Positions 42,269 through 50,796 of a DNA stretch of 64,000 nt are shown piece after piece; the stretch's first letter is position 1; each line of letters opens with the position of its first letter. The stretch covers positions 1 to 64,000 of the forward strand of contig JBBRXY010000006.1 in NCBI GenBank assembly GCA_038238185.1. The letters are read 5' to 3'. The notes under the pieces were generated by a model that saw nothing but the letters and a program-made list of their open reading frames with translations, searched no databases and was not told the DNA's origin. The stretch comes from DATAQC01 sp038238185. GTDB lineage: Bacteria; Actinomycetota; Acidimicrobiia; Acidimicrobiales; AC-14. The position numbers were made by a program, and so were the translations under genes.

Positions 42269-45166
42269 CTACCCCACCAGCTCGGCGACGAGCTGCTCGC
42301 TCTCCTCGGTCGGCTCCAGCCCGAGCTCGCCCAGGCGGGCCTTGAGGCGCTCGAAGGTGGCTTCGACCTCGTCGGGGTGCGATTGCTTGGCGTGCAGGCG
42401 CATGATGCGCCGGTAGAGCTGCTCACCCACGGGGTCGACCTCGATGGCATGGGAGAGGACGTCGAGGGCCCCCCGCACGTCGCCGGCCACCAAGCGGGTG
42501 GCGCCGAGAGAGACGAGGACGTCGACAGCGCGCCGGCGAAGGTCTTCGCGGGGCACGTCGGCCCAGGCCCAGTCGACGCCGGCCAGGAGCTCGCCGTCGT
42601 ACATGTCGGCGGCCCCCTGAAGGGCGGCGGCCCACTCGGGATCGCCGGTGCTGGCGCCGGGCGGGGGCAGGGCGGCCTGGAAGCGCCAGAGGTCGACGTC
42701 GAAGACGGGCTCGATGCGGTAGCGGTCGCCGTCGCGCTCGATGATCTTCAAGGACTTGGTGCCGGTGACGCTGCGGAGGCGGCTGCGCAGGTTGCCGAGC
42801 GCGGTCCAGAACCACTCCGAACCGCGACCCGGGTCGGCCTCGGGCCACAGGGCCTCGGTGGCCACGTCGAGCGTGGTGCCCTCGGGGTGCAGAAGGTAGA
42901 AGGCCAGCAGCTCCCGGGCCTTGGCCCGCAGACCGCTACGGATCTCCTCGCCGCCCACGTCGATGCGGTAGGGGCCGAGCACGCGGACCTGGATGGGAGC
43001 CGGGCCGGTGGCGGTCAGGACGGGGAAGGGCTCTCCGCGCACCTCGATCATGGGTGCCGGGTCGTCATCGGTACGGGCGGCGGCCAGGACGTCGAGCACT
43101 TCGGACATGGCACTCGGGGCCAGGCAGAACATCCGGGCCCGGGCGAGGTCGGCGCCTTCGGGAGCGACGACGTCGCGTACCCGCGCCGCCGAGTCGAGAT
43201 GGATGGTTCGGGCCCCGACTGCGGTCGGGCCGGCGGCGACGAACGTGACCCCGAGCGAAGGTCCTCGTTCGGCCAGCCGCTTCAGCCGCTCGTCCAGCCC
43301 GGGGGGCGGGGTCGAGATGGCCAGCACGACCAGAGGCCGCCCGGCTCCGTGCCCGAACGGAGTGCCGGCTCCGTGCCCGAACGGAGTGCCGGCTCCGTGC
43401 CCGAACGGAGGACCGGCGCGAAGGGCGATCTCGGCCTCGGCGGCGTCGAGTGCGGCGGACGGGTTGTCGAACCGGTCGAGGCCGGGGAAGGCCGGTCCTG
43501 CGGGGAGCAGGTCGTCGGCCGCCACCACGCGGCGGGCGGAGGGCTCGCCGGCGGCGAGGAAGGTGGCCACCAGGGCTCGGCCGGCATCTTCGGCATCGGA
43601 ACCGGAGAGGGACAAGGACCCGGTTGCCAGGTCGACGACCACTTCCCGGCCGTCGCGCTCGCCGACCACCACGAAGGCGCTCGGTGGCCGTCCGGCCGAC
43701 TGCTGCGCACGCGAGTCGCCCGGGCCTGGTGATCCGGGGTCGGGGGTCCACGCCAGTTCCCGGCGGGCCAGGGCGAAGCGTTCCAGGCGCCGGCTGAGCT
43801 CACCGGCAAAGGGGTCGTGACGGAACAGGCCGGCGGCGGGTGCCCCTGCCAGTCGCCGCCGCCGACGGCGGAGGCGGGCGCGGGCCAGGGCGGTGCTGAT
43901 GCCCATGGCGAGGGTGGGACCCACGGCGACGCCGGGCAGGACGCAGGTGACCCCCGACTCCTTCGCCGTGTCCGTGCTCCCGTTGGCCGCCGGGCGTGGT
44001 GAGGGGGCTGCGTCACTCGTCTCGGCTCCGGCCTGGGGACCCGGCCCGTCGACGCCACTCGCCACGGAGGGGTTCGGCGGCGGTTCGGCTGGGGGGGCGG
44101 CGTCGGCCCCGGGTGTCGAGGCGGGGACGTCGGGACGACGGGTTTCGATGGGGGGGGCGGCCGCGGCGATCTCCGGACCAGATGGAGAAGCCGCGACAGC
44201 TCGCTCGACGGGGGTGTCGGCCACCGTCGCCGAGCTGACCGGTCCGGAGTCGACGTGTCCCGTATCGGTATCGGTGTCAGCGACGGCGACGGCCGTCGCC
44301 TCCGGAACAGGCGGGGCGGGAGCGGGTGCGGCGAGCACCAGCCACCGCTCGACGGCGCGGCGCACCGCCTCGTCGACCACGATGGTGAACCACTCGGCGG
44401 CCTCGTCCTGGGCTTCGTGGAGCTGGGACACGAGGTCGGGCGCGCCATCTGCCTCGCCGTCGTCGGGTGGCGCTCCGTCGGGCTGCGACTGGGTGACGAT
44501 CTGGGCGTCCACCGCTTCGGTCAGCGCGGGGGAGACGGCGTCGGCCAGCGCGGCGGGAAGCGCCTCGGACAGGGCTGCGCCGAGCTGGGCGACGGTGCCC
44601 CGCATCTCGACCACCGCGTCGGCAATGGTGCCGGCGATGGCCGATTCCACGGCCTCGGCGACGAGTTTCGGCAGCGACTGGGCCAACTGCGTCCGGGTGT
44701 CGCGGAGGATGGTGGCCTCGTTGCGGAGTTGGGCCGAACAGCCCTCCAGCTCGGCCAGCGTCGAGTTCAGCTCCGCCTCCTGCGAGCCCGTGATGCGCAG
44801 GACCGCCTCTTCCTGGCGCCCGAGGCGGTTGGAGAGGCTCTGCAGGTTGGCGTTGACCTCGTCGAACTCCCCGCGCAGCCAGGCCAGGACCTCGGCGGCA
44901 GGGTCGGCGACCGGAGGTGGCGGATCGGGCCAGCCTTCGGCCGAGCCGTCGGGATAGGGCGGCCCCGGCGTGGGCCGGCCTTGCTCGGCCTCGAGCTCGG
45001 CGGCGATCTCGGCCTTGATCTCGGCCTCGATCTCGGCGACCGGAGCGGGCGTGGGCTCGAGTTGCGGGTCAGCCTGGTAGCCGTCACCCGGCCCGGGAGT
45101 CCACTCGGGCCCGGCACCCCGCCCAGGGGGCCACTCGGGCCCGGCATTCTGATCGCGCTCGGACAT
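42269..45166 (-). CDS. Large BTAD/SARP-type regulator with long N-terminal extension
   Basis: A protein of about 965 residues. The last 240 residues are a SARP-like regulator: a winged-helix DNA-binding domain (VRVLGPYRIDVGGEEI, LRAKARELLAFYLLHPEGTT) followed by a bacterial transcriptional activator domain (DPVGEQLYRRIMRLHAKQ). Before it come an acidic, proline-rich head, a long helical/coiled-coil stretch near 90-260, a serine/alanine-rich region, a short hydrophobic stretch (LPGVAVGPTLAMGISTALA) followed by RARLRRRRRR, and an unrecognised alpha/beta region with an in-frame GHGAGTPF repeat. The hydrophobic-basic pair suggests membrane association. No target is known. The ATG at 45166 was chosen by the family-like polar start. 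Confidence 0.75.
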   Translation of the reverse strand: MSERDQNAGPEWPPGRGAGPEWTPGPGDGYQADPQLEPTPAPVAEIEAEIKAEIAAELEAEQGRPTPGPPYPDGSAEGWPDPPPPVADPAAEVLAWLRGEFDEVNANLQSLSNRLGRQEEAVLRITGSQEAELNSTLAELEGCSAQLRNEATILRDTRTQLAQSLPKLVAEAVESAIAGTIADAVVEMRGTVAQLGAALSEALPAALADAVSPALTEAVDAQIVTQSQPDGAPPDDGEADGAPDLVSQLHEAQDEAAEWFTIVVDEAVRRAVERWLVLAAPAPAPPVPEATAVAVADTDTDTGHVDSGPVSSATVADTPVERAVAASPSGPEIAAAAPPIETRRPDVPASTPGADAAPPAEPPPNPSVASGVDGPGPQAGAETSDAAPSPRPAANGSTDTAKESGVTCVLPGVAVGPTLAMGISTALARARLRRRRRRLAGAPAAGLFRHDPFAGELSRRLERFALARRELAWTPDPGSPGPGDSRAQQSAGRPPSAFVVVGERDGREVVVDLATGSLSLSGSDAEDAGRALVATFLAAGEPSARRVVAADDLLPAGPAFPGLDRFDNPSAALDAAEAEIALRAGPPFGHGAGTPFGHGAGTPFGHGAGRPLVVLAISTPPPGLDERLKRLAERGPSLGVTFVAAGPTAVGARTIHLDSAARVRDVVAPEGADLARARMFCLAPSAMSEVLDVLAAARTDDDPAPMIEVRGEPFPVLTATGPAPIQVRVLGPYRIDVGGEEIRSGLRAKARELLAFYLLHPEGTTLDVATEALWPEADPGRGSEWFWTALGNLRSRLRSVTGTKSLKIIERDGDRYRIEPVFDVDLWRFQAALPPPGASTGDPEWAAALQGAADMYDGELLAGVDWAWADVPREDLRRRAVDVLVSLGATRLVAGDVRGALDVLSHAIEVDPVGEQLYRRIMRLHAKQSHPDEVEATFERLKARLGELGLEPTEESEQLVAELVG
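43343..43414. repeat. Three 24-bp tandem repeats inside the BTAD regulator gene
   Basis: Three copies of a 24-bp unit coding a GHGAGTPF-type octapeptide. Each unit contains an inverted repeat, CTCCGT-GCCCGA-ACGGAG, so every copy can form a small hairpin. Confidence 0.9.
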
Positions 45167-45177
45167 CTGGAGGAACC

Positions 45178-45269
45178 TTAGAATCAAAAGGCAACTACCT
45201 GCGACTGGTGGGCCGACCCACCGGTGGGTGATTCAGGAAAAGCGCAGGTAGTTGCCTCTTGATTCTTAC
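45178..45269. repeat. Palindromic element, copy 2
   Basis: A 92-bp inverted repeat whose inner arm AGGCAACTACCTGCG is perfectly matched on the other side, with AGAATCAA outer arms. The loop contains a second stem (GGTGGG-CCGA-CCCACC). The arms are related to copy 1 at 33415-33513 through a shared AACTACCTG core and TCA-A-AAG outer part. It lies in the divergent promoter region of the BTAD regulator and the PLP-enzyme gene. Confidence 0.8.
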
Positions 45270-45347
45270 GGGAGCCGTGTCGCGCGCCCCAGTCCGGCGC
45301 CTGGGCGCGCAGGAGGTCGGCGGGCGGGCGGGTACCGTCACCCGGGA

Positions 45348-46361
45348 GTGTCCCCGAGCCCGGCGTTCGACCGCCGTATCGAACTGGCCCATCAGCCCAC
45401 CCCCCTCGAGGCCATGGACCGCCTCGGGGCCCATCTGGGCATGGCCCCGGGCCGGCTCTGGGTGAAACGGGACGACATGACCGGCCTCGCCGGCGGGGGC
45501 AACAAGGCGCGCAAGCTGGAGTACCTCTGCGCCGACGCCCTTGCCCGCGGGTGCGACACGCTCGTGACCGGGGGCGGGGCCCAGAGCAACCACGTGCGCA
45601 TGACCGCGGCTGCCGCCAACCACCTGGGCCTGGCCTGCACCATCGTGCTCAACGGCGAGCGTCCCGACCCGCCCTCGGGCAATGTGGTTCTCGACCAGTT
45701 GCTGGGCCCCGAGATCGTGTGGGCGGGCCGTGAGGGCGAGCTCGACTACTTCGGGATCGAGGCCGCCATCGACGACGCCTGCGAGCGCCTGTCCGCCGCC
45801 GGGCGCCGCCCCTACGCCATGCCCATCGGGGGGGCGAGCACCGTGGGGGCCCTCGGCTATGCCCGCGCCGCGGTGGAACTGGTGGCCCAGGACCCGCATT
45901 TCGACCTGGTGGTGGTGGCCGACGGGTCGGGGGGCACCCACGCCGGGCTGGTCGCCGGCCTGGGCGACCACCGAGCGGTCTACGGCGTCGACGTGGGGGC
46001 CCGACCCAACCTCGACGAGAGCGTGCCGCCCAAGGCCGCCGAGGTGGCTGACCTCGGGGGGTTCCCAGAGCCCGTCGGTGATCCCGGCCCCGGCGGCTAC
46101 CCGACCGCGGTGATCGATCACGACCGGTTCGGGGGCGCCTACGGAGCCCAGACCGAGGAGACGCGCCAGGCCATGCGCCTGGCCGCCCGCACCGAGGGAC
46201 TGATCCTGGACCCCGTCTACACGGGCAAGGCCATGGCCGGCCTGATCGCCGGGGTGGCCGGCGGCAGCATCTCTGTCGACACCCGGGTGGTGTTCATCCA
46301 TACCGGCGGGTTGCCCGCCCTGTTCGCAGCCGGATTCCCCGAGTGGCTCGCGGATGGTTGA
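45348..46361 (+). CDS. PLP-dependent D-cysteine desulfhydrase / ACC deaminase family enzyme
   Basis: A 337-residue fold-type II PLP enzyme. The lysine that holds PLP is in GGGNKARKLEYL, the phosphate-binding and substrate part is GGGAQSNHVRMTAAAA, and a DGSGGTHAGLVAGL loop follows. The family contains D-cysteine desulfhydrases and ACC deaminases, which differ by a few active-site residues I cannot resolve safely. The GTG at 45348 is preceded by a TACCGT box ending 9 nt upstream. ctaB follows 46 bp later. Confidence 0.8.
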   Translation: MSPSPAFDRRIELAHQPTPLEAMDRLGAHLGMAPGRLWVKRDDMTGLAGGGNKARKLEYLCADALARGCDTLVTGGGAQSNHVRMTAAAANHLGLACTIVLNGERPDPPSGNVVLDQLLGPEIVWAGREGELDYFGIEAAIDDACERLSAAGRRPYAMPIGGASTVGALGYARAAVELVAQDPHFDLVVVADGSGGTHAGLVAGLGDHRAVYGVDVGARPNLDESVPPKAAEVADLGGFPEPVGDPGPGGYPTAVIDHDRFGGAYGAQTEETRQAMRLAARTEGLILDPVYTGKAMAGLIAGVAGGSISVDTRVVFIHTGGLPALFAAGFPEWLADG

Positions 46362-46368
46362 CCACATC

Positions 46369-46397
46369 TTGAGGAAATCCGGGCGGGGCCGTATGGT
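46369..46397 (+). promoter_or_regulatory. ctaB promoter
   Basis: TTGAGG (46369-46374), a 17-nt spacer and TATGGT (46392-46397) make a well-spaced sigma-70 promoter. Transcription should start within a few nt of the ATG at 46408. Confidence 0.55.
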
Positions 46398-46407
46398 TCG
46401 CGGCAGC

Positions 46408-47295
46408 ATGGCCGACGCGACCGCAGTGAGACCTCGCCATAGGGCTGCGGCATACGTGGCTCTGACCAAGCCGCGGATCATCGAGTTGTTGCTGGTCACG
46501 ACCGTGCCCACCATGGTCGTCGCCGAGCGGGGCCTGCCGTCGGGCTGGCTCATCCTGGCCACGCTCATCGGGGGGGCACTGGCCGCCGCCGGTGCCAACT
46601 CCATCAACATGTACGTCGACCGCGACATCGACAAGCTCATGAAGCGGACCAGTGGCCGTCCCCTCGTCACCGGCGAGATCACCCCCCGCAACGCCCTGGT
46701 GTTCGCCGTCAGCCTCGAAGCGGCAGCGTTTCTCGAGCTGTGGGTCTTGGTGAATCCCCTGAGCGCGGTGTTGGCCGTCAGCGCCACGTTGTTCTACGTG
46801 TTCATCTACACCCTCTGGCTCAAGCGCACGTCGTCGAACAACATCGTCATCGGGGGCGCCGCCGGGGCCGTTCCGGTCCTCGTCGGATGGGCTGCGGTGA
46901 CGAACTCGCTCGGCCTGGCCCCGCTCGTGCTGTTCGCCATCATCTTCTACTGGACGCCGCCCCACTTCTGGGCCCTGGCCATCCGCTATCGGGAGGACTA
47001 CGCCGCCGCCGACGTCCCCATGCTCCCGGTCGTGGCTTCGTTCGCCGAGACCGCCCGCAAGATCATCGTCTACACGGTCATCCTGTGGGCCATCACCCTC
47101 GTCTTCTGGCCCATCGGGCAGATGGGCGACCTCTACCTGGCCTCGGCCATCGTCCTCGGTGGTGTGTTCCTCTGGAAGGCGGTCCAGCTCGCCCGCCGCG
47201 GCACCCCCGAGGGCTCCATGCGCCTCTTCGGGTGGTCGATCACCTACATCACCCTGCTCTTCGGGGCGATGGCCGTCGATCAACTGATCCGCTAG
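46408..47295 (+). CDS. ctaB: CtaB, protohaem IX farnesyltransferase (haem O synthase)
   Basis: A 295-residue membrane prenyltransferase with about eight to nine spans. The prenyl-diphosphate-binding box is NMYVDRDIDKLMKRTSGRPL, and YWTPPHFWALAI matches the second conserved loop. It makes haem O for the oxidase encoded downstream. The start ATG 46408 is preferred to 46354 because the promoter lies between them. It leads the oxidase cluster. Confidence 0.93.
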   Translation: MADATAVRPRHRAAAYVALTKPRIIELLLVTTVPTMVVAERGLPSGWLILATLIGGALAAAGANSINMYVDRDIDKLMKRTSGRPLVTGEITPRNALVFAVSLEAAAFLELWVLVNPLSAVLAVSATLFYVFIYTLWLKRTSSNNIVIGGAAGAVPVLVGWAAVTNSLGLAPLVLFAIIFYWTPPHFWALAIRYREDYAAADVPMLPVVASFAETARKIIVYTVILWAITLVFWPIGQMGDLYLASAIVLGGVFLWKAVQLARRGTPEGSMRLFGWSITYITLLFGAMAVDQLIR

Positions 47296-47346
47296 TGCCA
47301 GCCGCGAATCGATTCGCCGGAGGGCTGCTGTATAGAGTCCGCCGAG

Positions 47347-49071
47347 ATGTCTGTGACTGACACGACCGAGACAGACGAGGTCGAGGCTCCGGCTCCCGTG
47401 GAGGCGACGGTTTCGGCCCCGTGGTCGCCCGGTACTGACCACAAGGTGGTCGGCACCCTCTTCGTGGTCGTCGGCCTGGCCTTTCTCGTGGCCGCGGGTG
47501 TGCTGGCTATGGTCCTGCGGACCCAGCTCGCCGGTCCCGACATCGGCCTGGTCGGAGAGACCACCTACCGCCAGCTGTTCACCCTTCACGGCGTGCTCGG
47601 GGTCTTCGGTTTCCTCGCCCCGGTGTGGGTGGGTCTGGCCACGGCCGTCGTCCCTCTCCAGATCGGTGCCACCCGGCTGGCGTTTCCGCGCCTCCAGTCC
47701 CTGGCCCTGTGGATGGTCGTGGTGGGTGGGGCCATGATCGTCGCGTCGCCGTTCATGAAGGGCGGCAAGGTGATCAGCGGCTGGGCCCTGTCCACGCCGA
47801 TCCCCTCCGGAGCGACGCTGCGGGGCGACGGCCCGGACCTGCTGATCCTCGGGCTCGGGGTGGTCATCATCGCCCTGGTGTTCGCAGCTGTGAACCTGAT
47901 CGTCACCGTCCTCAAGATGCGGGCGCCCGGGCTCACGCTGCGACGTACGCCCCTGTTCTCCTGGTCGGTCGTTGTCTCCAGCTCGGTGCTCCTCCTCGCC
48001 CTCCCCGTGCTCGTGGGCGCTCTGCTCATGCTCTTCGTCGACCGCCACTACGACGGCCATATCTTCAACGGCTTCACCGGCTCGGGGGGCGGCGACCCGC
48101 TTCTGTGGCCCCGCCTGTTCTGGTTCGCGGCCTACCCCACGCTGTGGGCCCTCCTCCTACCCGGTCTCGGCGTCGTGTCCGAGATCGTGCCCGTGTTCGC
48201 CCGGCGCCGGATGTTCTCCCACCAACGGGCCACCGTCGCCCTCGGGGCGGTCGGCGTCCTGGCGTTTGCCGGGTGGGGGACCCAGGTGCCCTCGCTGACC
48301 CAGGCCCGGTTCATCTTCTCCGTCGGCGCCCTCGTCGTGTTGCTGCCTGTGGCCTCGGTGGTTCTCAACTGGCTGGTCACCCTCGCCCTAGCCGTCCGTC
48401 AGCGCGACGTGGCCCGGTCCGACCTGGGGGATGCACCGATGGTCTATGCCGGTGGCTTCATCGCCGTGTTGGCCCTCGGCATGGCCGGGTGGGCGGTCGC
48501 CGTCGTCGCCGACACCACCGCCGACCGCACCTACTGGCAGGTGGCCACCCAGCACACCCTGTTCTTCGGCGCAGCGACGTTGGGCGTGGTTGCCGCCCTG
48601 GCCTACTGGGCGCCCAAGCTCTGGGGCCACCAGCTGTCGACGACGGCCAGCCGGCCCACCGCCCTCCTGCTGACCGGCGGCATGGTCGTCACCTTTGGCG
48701 CCATGTTCGTCCTCGGCTTCCAGGGCATGCACGTCCATCTGGCGACCTTCGACTCCGGCGACTCCGTGGGACCGGCCAACGTGGTGGCCACCATCGGCGC
48801 GTTCGCCACGGGCCTCGGGGTACTGCTGTTCGTGGCCGACCTCATCCTCAGCGTGATCCGCGGGCTGGGACCTCGAGCCGGAGACGACCCGTGGGGGGGC
48901 CACACCCTGGAATGGGCGACCTCGTCGCCCCCGCCGTCGTACAACTTCGACCGTCTTCCCGAGATCCGCTCCGAGGCGCCCATGCTCGACCTTGCCACCG
49001 AACCCGCTCCCACCAGCGGCCTCGCAGACGACCGGATGGTCACCGCCGCGGCACGCGGAGGGTCGGCCTGA
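47347..49071 (+). CDS. Catalytically degenerate haem-copper oxidase subunit I paralogue
   Basis: A 574-residue, 12-span protein that aligns along its whole length with the CtaD encoded at 51866, including DPLLW, LGVVSEIVPVF, MRAPG and the tail GDDPWGGHTLEW, SSPPPSYNF. The low-spin haem ligands are kept (His81 in FTLHG, His403 in TQHTLFFG). The CuB ligands are gone (Tyr263 for His, Thr312 and Gln313 for HH), the cross-linked Tyr is Trp267, the haem a3 His is Thr401, and the D- and K-channel residues and the RR pair are lost. It cannot reduce oxygen but could carry one haem. It overlaps the subunit III-like gene (TGATG). Confidence 0.85.
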   Translation: MSVTDTTETDEVEAPAPVEATVSAPWSPGTDHKVVGTLFVVVGLAFLVAAGVLAMVLRTQLAGPDIGLVGETTYRQLFTLHGVLGVFGFLAPVWVGLATAVVPLQIGATRLAFPRLQSLALWMVVVGGAMIVASPFMKGGKVISGWALSTPIPSGATLRGDGPDLLILGLGVVIIALVFAAVNLIVTVLKMRAPGLTLRRTPLFSWSVVVSSSVLLLALPVLVGALLMLFVDRHYDGHIFNGFTGSGGGDPLLWPRLFWFAAYPTLWALLLPGLGVVSEIVPVFARRRMFSHQRATVALGAVGVLAFAGWGTQVPSLTQARFIFSVGALVVLLPVASVVLNWLVTLALAVRQRDVARSDLGDAPMVYAGGFIAVLALGMAGWAVAVVADTTADRTYWQVATQHTLFFGAATLGVVAALAYWAPKLWGHQLSTTASRPTALLLTGGMVVTFGAMFVLGFQGMHVHLATFDSGDSVGPANVVATIGAFATGLGVLLFVADLILSVIRGLGPRAGDDPWGGHTLEWATSSPPPSYNFDRLPEIRSEAPMLDLATEPAPTSGLADDRMVTAAARGGSA

Positions 49072-49736
49072 TGAGCGTGACCGCTCCCGTCCGCGCCACT
49101 GCGCCACCGCCCGCTGCCATCCCCGGGTTCTCGACCCCGGCCCTGCCGTCGGGTGCCGACGCGGCCATGCCGGCCGGGCGGCCCCATGGCACCACCATGC
49201 TGGGGATGAAGCTGGCCCTGGCCGCAGAGGCCATGGTGCTCGTGACCCTGCTGGTCACCTACTTCACCATCAAGTCGGGCGCGCCGACGTGGCCGCCGAA
49301 GGGCGTCTCGGTCGGCACCTACCTGCCCACCGTCATCACGATCACCGCCGCCATGTCGGCGGCGTCGGTGTCTTGGATGCTCTACGCCGTTCGCCGCAAC
49401 GACCAGCGCAACGCCTTCTCGGCCGCCGTGCTCACCATGATCCTCGGCGCCGCCGTGGCCAACGCTCAGTGGTACTCGATCACCAAGGTGAGCTTCGGGG
49501 CCAACGCCCACGCCTACGGCAGCCTCTACAAGGTGTTGCTCGGCTTCCACCTGGCCCAGGTGATCGCCGGGATCGTGATGCTCGTCGTGGTGGCGGCCCA
49601 GGCCCTCGCCGGTCACTACGGCAGCGACGACCACGAGCCGGCCTCGGCCGTGGTGTGGTTCTGGCAGTTCGCCAATGTCACCTGGTTCACCCTGGTCATG
49701 GTCCTTTTCGTCCTCAGCCCGCATGCGACCAAGTAG
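49071..49736 (+). CDS. Oxidase subunit III-like membrane protein of the degenerate module
   Basis: A 221-residue protein with about five spans. It resembles CtaE encoded at 54154: a long polar head, then LGMKLALAAEAMVLVTLLVT, VLLGFHLAQVIAGIVMLVVV (CtaE: TGFHGAHVSLGILML) and WFWQFANVTWFTLVMVLFVL near the end. The start overlaps the degenerate subunit I stop and GGAGGG precedes it by about 8 nt. It is presumably the partner of that protein rather than of the active oxidase. Confidence 0.8.
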   Translation: MSVTAPVRATAPPPAAIPGFSTPALPSGADAAMPAGRPHGTTMLGMKLALAAEAMVLVTLLVTYFTIKSGAPTWPPKGVSVGTYLPTVITITAAMSAASVSWMLYAVRRNDQRNAFSAAVLTMILGAAVANAQWYSITKVSFGANAHAYGSLYKVLLGFHLAQVIAGIVMLVVVAAQALAGHYGSDDHEPASAVVWFWQFANVTWFTLVMVLFVLSPHATK

Positions 49737-49745
49737 GGCCACGCC

Positions 49746-50723
49746 GTGCTGAGTCAGTCCTCCAAGGTGTTCCTGCCTCTCGCCGTCGTGTCGTTCGTGA
49801 TGGGCATCGCCTACGGCATCGCCACCGGCAACCCCGACGGGGTGCTCCTGTTCCTCGGGCTGGTGGTCGTGTGCATCTTCGCCGGCGCCGCCGTGAGCGG
49901 GGCTCGCGAGAACGAGTTCGCCTCCCACGTGGCGGCCGACGCCGCCCCGCCCACGTCGCACCCGGTGACCTGGGCCCGTCCCGTGGCCGGAGGGCTTTGG
50001 TCGGCCATGGGCGCCGCCGGCATCGGTCTGATCCTGTGTGGTTTCATCGTCGGCCCCGTGCTCACGATTGCCGGACTGATCGTGGGCGCCGGTGCCGTCG
50101 TCGGGTGGATGACCAGCGTCTCCGCCGACCACACCGGTCGCCATCTCGACCTGACGCCGCTGGCCATCCCCGTCGTCGGCCTGTTCACCATCTTCAGCCT
50201 GATGTTCTCGATATCGCGGGTGCTGCTAGCCGTTCCCGAGCAGGCGTCCACCGTGATCGCCATCGTCATCGCCGTCGTCATCCTGTCCTCGGCCACCCTC
50301 GTCACGCTCAAGCCCAACCTGTCGAAGCAGTCGCTGCTCGCCATCCTCGCCACCGCAGGTGTGGTGCTCGCCGGTGGGGGGATCGCCGCCGCCGCCTACG
50401 GCCAGCGCACCGTCGAGAAGCCCGAGGGGGTGGCGGGTCCCCCCGTGAAGGTCGCAGCCGAGGGCATCCAGTTCGTCAACAAGGAGCTCACGGTGAAGGC
50501 CGAGGTTCCCGCCGACATAATTTTCGACAACAAGGACAAGGGCATCGTCCACAACGTGGCCGTGGCCAGCGACGCCGACTTCACCCAGCGGGTCTTCACG
50601 GGCGACGTGATCCCCGGGGTGAAGACCATCGACTACAAGTTCAAGGCTCCGGCGGCCGGCGAGTACTACTTCCGGTGCGACATCCATCCCAACATGCAGG
50701 GCAAGTTGATCGTGACCCCGTGA
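49746..50723 (+). CDS. Membrane protein with C-terminal blue-copper (cupredoxin) domain
   Basis: A 325-residue protein. Residues 1-220 contain about seven hydrophobic segments (for example LPLAVVSFVMGIAYGIATG, VGLFTIFSLMFSI, VIAIVIAVVIL). Residues about 232-325 are a cupredoxin with all four type-1 copper ligands in canonical order: His269 in IVHNVAV, Cys311, His314 and Met317 in FRCDIHPNMQGK. The domain should face outward and pass single electrons. The GTG start at 49746 lacks a strong ribosome-binding site. It sits between the degenerate oxidase genes and ctaC. Confidence 0.85.
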   Translation: MLSQSSKVFLPLAVVSFVMGIAYGIATGNPDGVLLFLGLVVVCIFAGAAVSGARENEFASHVAADAAPPTSHPVTWARPVAGGLWSAMGAAGIGLILCGFIVGPVLTIAGLIVGAGAVVGWMTSVSADHTGRHLDLTPLAIPVVGLFTIFSLMFSISRVLLAVPEQASTVIAIVIAVVILSSATLVTLKPNLSKQSLLAILATAGVVLAGGGIAAAAYGQRTVEKPEGVAGPPVKVAAEGIQFVNKELTVKAEVPADIIFDNKDKGIVHNVAVASDADFTQRVFTGDVIPGVKTIDYKFKAPAAGEYYFRCDIHPNMQGKLIVTP

Positions 50724-50796
50724 TTGGACGAGGGCTCGGAAGCCGGGAGACAGTAAGAGTCCAGATGACCACCAGTGCCACCACAGGACCGCGGAG

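Noticed and set aside
47347..49071. Calling this gene a functional second cytochrome c oxidase subunit I
   Set aside because: All CuB ligands and the haem a3 ligand are substituted, so an oxygen-reducing site cannot form.
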